Below the pieces are notes generated by a model that did no database searches, had not been told where the DNA came from, and saw nothing but the letters and a program-made list of their open reading frames with translations. From Aureococcus anophagefferens (taxonomy: Eukaryota > Sar > Pelagophyceae > Pelagomonadales > Pelagomonadaceae), in assembly GCF_000186865.1 (NCBI RefSeq), contig NW_008705612.1, positions 17,019 through 81,018 on the forward strand: 64,000 nucleotides of DNA, written 5' to 3'. Numbering within the stretch: the stretch's first letter is position 1; each line of letters opens with the position of its first letter. The position numbers were made by a program, and so were the translations under genes. Below, one piece after another: positions 9,874-21,800 of the stretch.

Positions 9874-12800
9874 ATCTGCGTTTGCGATCGTGGGGAGCGG
9901 TATTACGGGGCTCATTGTGGCGCGCAGGATAGTCTCCGAAGGGCACCAGTGCGTCCTCCTTGAAAAGGCGAACGCATGTGGGGGTGTCTGGCACTCGCAA
10001 GCCAACATATCATCGAGAGTGAACACCTCGGAAGCGGCTTATCGCGCAGTTGATCGCGGAGGTGTCGTCAATTTCGATCACAGCCCAACTTTCTAAATTT
10101 TGAATGATCTCTCACTTCTGACCTCAGCATATCTTGCATGGCGGATCAAATTTAAGACAACCGCGATTGGGATTCGTTCGTGCCGGAAGATCTGACATGC
10201 AATATTCTACTCCACTCCTGACAAACATGCCACCATCGAAGCAACAAGAGTACTGGCCGGTGTGAATCGTCGCTTGGGAGCTACGCGCAAACTCTCATTT
10301 CCAGACGAAGACGACTATCATGGAAAAACATATTACGGAGTTTGCGGCGATTCTTCGCGTGTTCATTTCCCTCAGCTGGTGATCCTCATCGTCGGTGCGG
10401 GCGCATTTGCCACGGAAAATGCGCGAACGGCTGTCGAGTGCGGTGCGGAAAGAATTTCGGTCCTTTAGCGACGGCGTGGTGCTGTGAGCCCTTTGATCGT
10501 GGACTATCTCAACTTTGTGCGTCCATACGACGAAGGATACAGCCACGCAAAGTTCGGTTCTCAAGTGATTTTCTCAGCCTGGGACGCTGTCTTCGACCTT
10601 TCTGGGGCAAAGAAGCCGGAGTGCTGGCGATAGGGGTGAATTTCGCCGATCGGGCACACGCTATCAGTTTCGGATATCTGGTTCGTCGCACATTATTACG
10701 GCCTCCTCACGACAGTTCTGGGCGAGATTTCTAATGTGGGCAAAAGCCACGTCGCTACGGCGGACGACGGAGTTGTGATTTGATGTGACGTAATAGTCAA
10801 GTGCGCCGGGTACTGGAAAAACGAATTCGTGAGGCGACTGCTTGGAAGTAACTCGATCTACTCCAACAATTTTGTGCGAAGTAACTTGATTTATCAAGCC
10901 GAACAAATCTTGGACGATGCTGGTGGCTTTCAAACGCCGTTTGGTTCGAGTTACTTGGAGGCTGTCGCTTTTCAAGTGCTCATGTTCGCGCACTGTGGGT
11001 GGATGGGTTAGGGACTGCGTCACGACCTTATCGATGCGCCCATTTCTCGCATGTCCGTCGAATTGGTGCGCACGCTCAGAGCAACCGTCACTTGCCAGTG
11101 CGGCGAAAAAACGTATGATTCATCGCAGTTTGAACTATCATCGTCGATTCCTGCCAGATCAATTCGTATTCGAGAATGCGCACAAGTGGTACGACCTGGT
11201 GGCGCTTTGCGAATCGCGAGCGAATCGGGTTGGTCACGTGCAGCCTGCGTACCCGTTTATGACGCTGTGCGAGAAAGTGGCCAGCGAGTGGCTCGATGAA
11301 GATCTAGCAATCGGGAGCATCGCGAGCCTTGGCGAAGATTTGATAGTGACGAGACTGAGCCAGTGGGTGGTACGGGCATCGCAGTCGGGGAGCTCCATCT
11401 AGAGCGTCGCAGGCGCAGAAGGAGGCGTGGATGACGTCCTCGAACATCTCACAATACTTGCGTTTCAGCTTCTCGGCACCGCAATCTCGACGAAAGAACC
11501 CCTCATGAACGCTGGGCTGGACTCTTTGGCGGGCATTCAATTTGTACAAGCCGCCACTGAACATTTCTGCTGAGAGTTTCCGTCTACGTTGATCTTCGAC
11601 CACCCGACGCTTTGGGCTGTGGCCGATTTCTTTCATTCGTAGACCCAGTCTCGATCACAGTATGCTTGTCAAGACACGATGGATTTTCTTGTACGGCTCA
11701 GCTTCACGCTTCTGGGCACTACACTCTCAGCGTACGATCCACTTTATGACTCGGGGTTGGATTCCCTGCTTGCGCTGTAGTTTTCTGCGTCGGTGTCAGA
11801 AGAATTCGCGGTCGATATACCTACTACTCTTATCTTTGACCACCCGACCCTTAGTTCTGTTTCTCACCACTTGGTTTCGGCGATGAGCGGGTGCGACGAT
11901 CATGGCGTCGCATCGCTTCTTTGAAACGCGGTCCTGGAATTTGTTGGAACTCTCGTTTGCAGGGACTCTCCTCTGGTGGAAGCAGGGCTAGATTCACTAG
12001 CCATCAGTTTGGTCGCCCGGTGACTTTCAGCAGCTTTCAGCACGGAGTTTCATTCTACTCTTATAGTCGACTATCCAACTCTAGACGCCATTTCAAATTA
12101 TTTGCGCAGCGCGTCCGTCTCTAGAGCCACCCTCTTTGCATGTGGATCGCGAGCATTCGAAGCAATAGTAGTGACACAGGTCGCCTTTCAAGTACCAAAG
12201 CTTCGCGCGTTCAGTGGACTGCGGGAGTTTTTACATAATCGACTCAGTACTCCATCTTGGGTGCCCATCTTGCGGTGGGAGGCGTGCCAGTCTCAACATC
12301 CACCTGGAGCAACATACGGTGCATTCTTGCTACAGGTGCTAGCCGACGGCGGCGGGGCATTTTAAATGCCGCGGAGCTTTGCTTCAACGCAAGATCCGCA
12401 GAATATACTATTGCTCGAAGGCGCAGCGCAGTGTCTCGCGGGCTCTACAAATACCGCCGTCTACGTCGCCATGTTGACGCAGCCAGTCGAAGGGGTCGTT
12501 ACCTCAAATAGCTGATACTCGCCCACTCATGCAAATATTTCTTCTGGAATAGTCTCCTACACACTCGGCCTGATCGGAGCCTGCGCAACGGTGGATACGG
12601 CCTGCTCGACGCAGCTTGTAGCCATTCACCTGGCTCGGGCGGAGATTGTGCTGAGCACATCCCCGCAGGCCCTTGCGCAAGGGGTCGGACTTCTAGGGCC
12701 CGCATGGAGTTCTAGATTTGCCAGCCTTGGGATGCTTTCAGCACTGGGGCGCTGCCATAGTTTCGATCGCCAAGGGGACGGTTACGCCCGAGCTGACGGC

Positions 12801-15800
12801 GCTGCTTGCTTTTTGCTTGCTGAATCACAACCGACGTGCGATTCTCCAGAGTTTTCGGTGACCGCTACCGCGGTGCAAAGTGATGGTCCGAGTGCTAGCC
12901 TCTCTGCTCCTAACGGCTCTGCTCAACGGAGATTGATTATGCTCGTCCAACCGCGTCAGACTTTTCTTACACCAACAGTGCCCGTAGAGTGTCATGGAAC
13001 TGGCACCCTGCTTGGCGATCCAATTGAGATCGGAGCAGTGGCTTCGGCATTGTGCTCTTCCTCTCTAGTAATTCAGGTCTGTTGTTCGTCATTCAAGTCT
13101 CAAATGGGGCATTTGGAAGCGACCGCCTCCGGAGGGGGGCTATTGTGCGCATTTATGTCGGCCTTAGAGTCCAATAACACGCCATCAAATGCCTAACTAC
13201 ACATTCTGAACCCGCATCTTGCCTCCCTGCTCGGAGCTAATGCGTTACATATTCCAGCGCAGGACGTTCTCGTGATCAAGGGTGCTGCGCCAGCCCCAGT
13301 GCAGTGTCGTTTAAGCTCGTTTGGCGCAAGTGGCACGATAGCTCACGCATTGCTCGGCTATGGTGATTACCTTTTCATGACAGAGCCCGCCTCTGCCGCG
13401 GAGCTGGAGTTATTTTTCCCAGATGCCGGGCCTTCTTCACACTTTCGTCTTCAAGAGGCCCCCAGTTGCATCCAGGAGACGTTTCACTTGTATCTAATAG
13501 ACGTGTTGTGACCAGCCTCTCGTGAGCAAATGTGTGTTGTGCAGAGCGCCCCGCTGGTTGCATATTAGGCGTTGGCTGATCACATCATCAGCCAAAAGTT
13601 TTTGTTTCCTGGTGTGGGCTACTAGGAGATGGCTCTCGCATGCACATTTGGAGGTCAAGCAATTAGATGACTGCATCTGTTGAGTGTCACGATCGCACGT
13701 CCTTGCATAGTCTCTCGGTGATAGAAGGACCACGCCGATCATGTCATGCAGTATGCACTTGCTACTACGTCGGGTTCGTATCACGTAGCCAGTCGATCCT
13801 GCTCACGTCAAGATTTCGTGACTCACGTCAGTGGCATCAACGTGACCAGCGAAGCAACGTCACAGATCGTAGCAGCAAGTCAGCCAGACTCGCGGATGAC
13901 ACGGGTTGTCAAAGCGTACCTATCCGCGCCAATTGGAGATGGATACTCCACGCAACGACAACCAAGCTTGGCGTAGTCGCGCATTGCCATTGATCCATCT
14001 TTCGGACATGTCTTCAGCTTTGCCAACCTAAATCACAGTCATGGAAATGGGAAAGTAAGATGGCGTCTTCTCCAGTGAGAGGTCAAGGTCGAGTACGGTT
14101 GAACCGTGCCATCGGGGATTTATAGTGGTGACTGCTCTGCCTGAACTGCGCATGCAATCAAGCACAGACGCGCAAAGAGGGAATGATAGTTGAGATTTTA
14201 GGATGCTCCTGGAGCTCAGATATTTCTCGCATGATTTGTCTTCACAGACCCGCACTGCTTCTCTCGCGCTCCTCGCCCAGCCAAAAGGAGCATCCTGGGT
14301 TTGCTCGGCGCTCATTTGTGCTTTAGCCAATTTTACACGTCGCCAGTATGTGCCTTATTTCGTGATAGTGATCGAGTGCACGCGCACGTGGTGGAATGAT
14401 ATGCCGCGAAAACACCTTGGCATGTGACAGCGCGAACGCGCCATCGTGACTAAAACTCGAGACTCTGCAAAGGTCACTCTTCATCGGCAAAGTAGTCCTG
14501 AACCCCGTGTGAGCACAGGAAAAATACTCAGAGTTTTCTCATGATAGTAGAACCGCAAATTGTTCCAGTCAAGAGGATTTTCCCGCTATCGACTCGAGTA
14601 CTCGAGTGAAATGTGTGTGATCTCACCGTGCGACCAGCACAGTGACCCCTATGCGCGGGTGGTGGTGAAGTAGACACACTGATCGCCATGGTCTCTGAAG
14701 CGGTCGGAACGATAGTCGACACGAACGCTCCTCTGATGGCTGCTGGCTTCGATTCACTCTCTGCGAGTGAATTTGGTGGCAACCTGGGCATTCAATTTAG
14801 TTCCGAGCTGCCTTCAACCCTTTTGTTCGACCACCCGACTATAAATGCGCTCTCTGGTTTCCTTTCGCCTGTTTCTCCTATAAGGGAATTAAGCCTGGGG
14901 CTTTGAACACCAGTCTAGTCCAAGCCAGCTATGCCAATGCCAAGGGGGCAGCCCCCCCTATCAAACTAGACAAGCATTCCGCTGGTGGTCTAATGACTAG
15001 TTTGTCAGCTCAACGGAACCGCCGCAACGCTAAGCGCCCCGCTGATGTCCGTTGGGCTCGATTCCTTGAATGCGACCGAATTGGCACGCTAAATTGGCGA
15101 GCACTTCTGCGTGCCTGTCCCGTCGACCCTCCTCTTTGATCATCCCAACATCGAAACTCTAGCGTCCTACGTAGCTGAGTCAGGCACTTTCATTGAGGTG
15201 ATGCCTGAAAGCTGCGACGTTGATGACTCTAGCGTCCGCCGTCAAGTTCACTGGTAAAAATGTGACGAAAATTTGACGTTGTACATATCAGGTGGATTCT
15301 CAATGCAGTTACCTTGCCGTTCTCGCACCCGCTGCTTGGGAACAATTCTTGCGGGGGGTTTGAACGCCAAATTGATCTTACCTATCATTCGCTGGGGTGA
15401 CCTCGCAATCGACCATGGCTCTGAAAAATACGGCGCTTATACTGACTCTGAATTGGCTATGGATGCGAGCTCGTTTGCCATTTCTAAAACTGAGTCAATT
15501 CAGATGGATCCTTAAATGATACTAATTCTTGAGGTAAGCTCCGCAGCAATTTGTGCTGCGCTTCGAACAAGCTGCCGCGCGCATCTATTAAACCAGCATG
15601 TTGGATTTTTTGGGGGAGCCAATGGTGGGCTTCCCGATGATGCAGGGAAGCATGGCCGGCCCAGAGATGTCTCAGTGTACTCCGCCACCTCGTATTCGCT
15701 TGCGGTCGCTTGTGGATGATTGTCTTACGTGCTTGGTCTCACTGGCCCAAGTCTTTCACTTGACACCGCCTGTTCGGCATCTCTGGTTGCGTTACATATA

Positions 15801-18800
15801 GGCGTTTTTTCGCTAGTCCTCGACAAGATACCATACGCTGCAGTTGGTGGAAGTCTGCTACTAGCTTCTATGGTATCTGTCGTTTTCTCTTAAGCAGGAA
15901 TGCTTTCCGCACGTGGTCGATGTCACACGTTCGATGCTCGAGCAGACGGGTTCTGTCGCGGGGAAGGAGTTGCGACGTTTCTGATGGAGCCACACGAGTC
16001 TTCTGATTGAGTTGCTGGCTCAAGCGTCCAATAGGACGGTCCGAGTGCGAGTCTCACAGCGCCAAATGGTCTATCCCAAAGGCGCCTGATTGAAGCAGTC
16101 GGCAATGAGGTCGCAAATGGACTTGCTCTCGAAGCGCATGGCACGGGTACTGCGCTGGGTGACCCAATCGAGGTATGACTTCTACAAAGAGATGATGACC
16201 ACATGGGTGAATTTTTAGGTCGGCTCTGCCATCTGAGCGCTGTGCAACGACTCAAAATTGATACATTGCGATTCTTTGAAGTCGAACATGGGGCACCTGG
16301 AAGCATCGGCAGCTATCGCAGGACTGGCCTCTCTCGTGCTCGTGCCTCTTGACAGGGGGGTGATTGCTGTGAATGCGCAGCTCCAGCTGTCCGTCCAACT
16401 CGAGCACGACGTCCACTCGATTCCAGCTGCGTTAGGTTGAACACGCACGTTTTCTCGATCGTATCGCGATAATTCGAGTTGCCTGTCGAGCTTTCGGCCA
16501 AAAAGCAAACATAAAAATCATCAGTGGGTCGGCTGAGCTCATTTGGGTTCAGCGGGACCATTGCGCACGGGGCGTTTGTTTCCTTGGCGTGCTCGAGGTA
16601 GGTCCTGGAGAAGCTTAGTTTGGCTTCTCTCTATCGTGCTCAGTCGCAGCCTGTTTGTAGCAAGCGGCTGCAAAATCGATGGACTGCTGGAGAGGACCCT
16701 GGCGTGCCCCAAAGCCTCCTAGTCACAGACGGCTCCCTGTTGCCCTCGACGCAAGCCTATCTCGCGGATCACATGGTTGGAGGAAGCATCCTAGTTCCGG
16801 GTGTCGGCTACATGGAGTTGGTCTTGGGGTCACTCGAGCTGCCAAAGTCACTCACTGGTGTTCGATTTCTGCTGCCGTGCATATTACCAGAGCCTGGCTT
16901 GGGCTGATGCGTCCTGTGATGCCGGAGCCAAATTTCGGGAGCGTTTGCGATTGAAAGTGCAGGGACAACAAGGAGCCAAGAAGCGTTCCAAACGCACTGT
17001 GAGGGAAGCTCTCTGTGAGGCCAAAACTCTGAGTCGAGTGCTAAAATTACAGGCTATTTTGCGCGAGCACTTCACGATCGCCATTTTACCAACACCTTGC
17101 AGTGAGTGACAGACAATTCCTGAGGAACATGACAATCTAGTGACTCTGGTGTCAATTCTCTGCACACCCGGCGATCCGGGGCGATCTCGGAGGTCCGAGG
17201 GACCTCAAATGCAATAGAATCTTCACCTTTGAAGCCAACTTTCTTGCTACGCGCAGGGTGGTGGAGCATGAGCATTTTTGTGCTGCGAAAACTGCCGCGT
17301 CCAAGTATTCAGCACGATTCATAAACGAGATTGTCACGGCCTCATGACGTACATGTGGCAGGCTATTTCTAGATTCGACCTTGGAAACCTAGCGGCTCAA
17401 GCGTCACCTATCCGCAAGATGCGCTTGCCTATTATTGGTATGGGCGTCAGGTCATACGCGCACCTCAGCTGATCAGCTCCGTTTCAGGGAGGAGCTGCAT
17501 CTGGCGGTCTGTTTTTCGCGTGCAAGAGGCGCATTACGGGACTGTTGTTCCTGATCAGTTGACCTGGAGGATAGACTTGTGTGGCAACTCAGAGCACCTC
17601 CACGACGGAAAAAATGTTCGGCTCGTACACACATCAAAGGTGGAGAAGCAAGATGTCAATACCTGTTCACAATACTATCTCAGACAGTCAGCTTCACAGC
17701 TAGGCAACGTGCCTGCGAAGACTCCAGCAGATACACTCACGAGCTTGAAAGCTAGCAATCAAATCGTCTAGGGTAAATCATCGTGATCTGCAACGACAAC
17801 TCGACTCAGATAAATGTCTCGCAGCAGCAAAGACCGGGTAGCGTCCTCACGTCTGATCCTTGGGGCAGTATCTTCTCATCTGCGTGTGGGGGCCCTGGTC
17901 AAGAGCGGCTGTGGAAGCCTCATATCAGAGAAACATCGCGGACGCACGTTGGCGCCTGCTTCTCTGGTTTCGCCCAGGAGCTCGAAGAGCGCGGTTTACA
18001 GGACGCCACCTGTCCATCCAATCGCACGAGAAAGAATCAAGCAAACACATGCCCCTCCGGCCTCGCTCCATGGTCTTCTCGACGAGCTCGTTGGCATCGC
18101 GACCCTGCTCACCGGCACTGCCATCTCGCCCGACGCGCCTCTCATGTCGGCTGGGCTCGACTCTATCGGGGCCACCGAGTTCTCGACGCGACTCAACGAG
18201 CGCCTCCGCACCGAGCTTCCGTCGACTCTGTTGTTCGACCACCCATCGCTATGTTCCATCGCCGATTCCTTAGAGACAAACGGCGGAAATTCGAATTCCT
18301 GAGAGGAAATCTCGAGAAACGAGATCTGCAGCGAGGTCGCGCCCCGACGGTGAATTGTCACCCAAGACGCCTCGTCGGTGGCCGAGACCATCTCGGCGTC
18401 GCTCCTCGATGTACTCGGCACGGCCATCGCCACGAACTCGCCGCTGATGGACGCCGGACTGGACTCGGTGGCGGCGACGGAGTTCGCAAACACGCTCACA
18501 GAACAATTTGCCACGGAGCTTCCGCAGACGCTCCTCTTCGATCATCCAACGATCGAGTCGGTAGCCGGGCTGATGTCGGAGGGAGACTCTATTTGCAGGG
18601 AGCAGCGAGATACGTGCGCCTTCCAGGCGACGGGACCGTATTACGTAGACACGACGCCTGCCAAAGCATCGAACGTGGCAGTGTCACTCTCGGATGTGTT
18701 CTCGTTCAACTTACCGGGGAGCATCTCCACGACGTTTGGACTCAAGCACTTGGTGACTCATGCTCTTGCGACAAACTCAGGCGTGCCTCTCTCGCGTTGG

Positions 18801-21800
18801 CAGAACGCGCAAGGCGCTTCGTACATGTCAGCCACGTACGGGTCCTTCGCCGTGTTCTCGTTGGACGGAGCCGCTTTTGGAATCTCGAAGATGGAAGTAC
18901 AAGGCATGAATCCTCAGATGATGGCAGTTCTGGAAACAACGACCTTGACGCTCTGCGCGTGGAGCCGCCGTGCATCACTCGTAAATACCCCAGTCGGATT
19001 CTTCCTCGGCGCTGGCGGCTCCATGTCAAGTGAGGGTGCTGGGGCGGGTGCTTCTAATTCAAAAGCACCTTCGGTATACTCCGGAACCTCCGGAGCTCTC
19101 TCCGTGGCATCTGGTCGCGTGTCTTTCACGCTCGGGCTGACAGGTCCCTGCTTGACACTGGACACAGCGTGCTCGTCGTCGCTCGTCGCCGCCCATCTGG
19201 CAGCCTCGGCTATCAAGCTGGCCGAGTGTCCCCAGGCTGTGGCGACCGGCGTCGGGATGCTGACGCAGGTGGTATCGATTGCGTTCTCAGCCGCGGGCAT
19301 GCTCTCCGCTTTCGGACGCTGCCGCACGTTTGATCGCCGAGGAGACGGGTACTGCCGCGGCGAAGGTTGCGGAGGTTTTTTACTGGACTCTGGAGTCTCT
19401 GCCAAAGTTGCTGTCCTTGGCACGGCGGTGCAGTAGGACGGCCCGAGCGCGAGCTTGACCGCGCCCAACGGGTCATCGCAAAGGCGACTCATTAAAACCG
19501 TGCGCGACTGCGACACAACGCAGCGGGCACTCGAAGCACACGGCACGGGAACAGCGCTGGGAGACCCGATCGAAGTAGTTTGTTCTACGGATGCGTGGTT
19601 TGAATCATTCGTCTTAGGTCGGGGCGGCTACGGGAGCGTTGTGTGTGGACTCGCAGTCGGTACAATGCGCATCTCTGAAGTCGAACATGGGTCACTTGGA
19701 GCCATCGGCGGCTGCCGCTGGGTTGGCCTCTCTCGTGCTTGTGCCCCTAAGTGTATTTTTGATCGCTACAAACGCGCAGCTCAGGCTGTCTGGTCCAATT
19801 TAAGCGCAATACCTGCAGAATTTTGACTGCACCAGGTTGAATACGCACCTGTCCTCGATCGCGTCGTCATGATTCCAGATGCCCTTGGAAGCTGCTGCTC
19901 AAGGTGAGAACTAGTGAACATCCATGGGTCGGCTGAGCTCCTTTGGGTTCAGCGGAACCATCGCGCACGGGGCATTTGCGGCTATGCGACGACGATCGTT
20001 GGACACTGCCAACTTGCCTTCTCTCTACCGTGCTCAATGACCAACTGGGTAGTGGCGACAAAGTCGATGGACTGCACAAGAGGACCCTGGCGTACCTCAA
20101 AGCTCGGAATCACTCGTCACTAACGGCTCCCTGTTGCCCTTGACGCAAGCCACCCTTTCGGATCATGTAGTTGGAGGTAAAATCATACTTCCGGGTGTCG
20201 GTCACGTCGAGCTGGTCTTGGGGTCACTCGAGTTGCCAAAGTCACTCACTGGTGTTCGATTTCTGCGGCCGTGCATATTACCAGAGCCTGGCTTGGGACG
20301 ATGCATCCTGTGATGCACGAGCAAAATTTCTGGAGCGTTTGCGGTTGATAGTGTCACAACAACGTGCTAAGAAGCGTTCTAAAATCACTGCGTCGGAAGC
20401 TCGCCGGGACGCAACCAGGGAATGAGTGCCAAAAACACCGGCTGTCTTGCGCAAGCACTTGACCATCGCCATTTTACCAACTCCTCGCAGTGAACGGCAG
20501 GAAATTTTGCAGGCACACGACGATCTACCGAGTCTGCTTTCAATTCTCTGCACACCCGGCGATCCAGAGCGATCTCGGGGGTCCGAGGGACCTCAATTGT
20601 GATAGAACCTTCGCCTTTGAAGCCAACTTTCTTGCTACGCGCAGGGTGGTGGAGCATGTGCATTTTTGTGCTGCGAAAAATGCCGCGTTCGAGTATTCAG
20701 CACGATTCATAAACGAGATTGTCACGGCCTCATCAGATACGTGTGGCGGGCTCTTTCTAGATTTGACCTTGCAAACCTAGCGGTTCAAGCGCCACCTATC
20801 CGCAAAATGCGCTCGCCCATTATTCGTGTGGGCGTCAGGTCGTACGCGCACTTAGGCTGATCAGCTCCGTTTCGGGGAGGAGCTGCATCTGGTGGTCTAT
20901 TTTTTGCGTGCAAGACGCGCCGCATTACGGGACTGTTGCGCCTGATCAGTTGACCTGGAGGATAGATTTGTGTGCCAACTGAGAGCATCTCCACGAGGAA
21001 ACAAATGCCCGGTTCATGATGAAGACTTCAAAGGTGGAGAAGTCAGATGTTGATACTTTTTCACAATACTATTTCGGAGAGCCAGCTTCACACCTAGGCA
21101 ACGTGCCTACCAAGACTCCAGCAGATACACTCACGAGCTTGAAAGCTAGCAATCAAAGCGTTCAGCGTAAAACATCGTGATCTGAAATGACGATTCGACG
21201 CAGAAGCATGTCTTGCAGCACCGCGAACCAGCCAGCGTCCTCACGTCTCATTCATGGGGCAGCATCTTTGCATCTGAGTGTGGGGGCCTTGATCAAGAGG
21301 AAGCCTCGCTGTGGAAGCCTCACATCACCGAAGCCTCGCTGACTCACGCTGGCGCCTGCTTCTCTTGTTCCACCCAGGAGCTCGAGGAACGCAGTTGACA
21401 GGACGCCATCTGTCCGTCCAATCGCACAAGAAAGAATCAAGCAAACACATACCCCTCCGGCCTCGCTTCATGGTCTTCTCGACGAGCTCGTTGGCATCGC
21501 GACCCAGCTCACCGGCACTGCCATCTCGCCCGACGCGCCGCTCATGTCGGCCGGGCTTGACTCAGTCGGAGCCACGGAGCTCTCGACGCGACTCAACGAG
21601 CGCCTCGAAGCGGAGCTACCGTCGACGCTGCTGTTCGACCACCCGTCGCTCCGTTCCATTGCTGGTTCTCTAGAGATCGACGGCGGAGATTCGAGTGCTT
21701 GAGAGGGAATTTCAGGGGACGAGATTTGTAGCGAGGTCGCGCCCCGACGGTGAATTGTCACCCAAGACGCCTCGTCGGTGGCCGAGACCATCTCGGCGTC

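Noticed and set aside
17783..19033. 416-codon plus-strand ORF
   Set aside because: It is a shadow in another frame over the ACP6-ACP7-KS3 region; the true frame carries GLDS, DTACSSS and GRC motifs.
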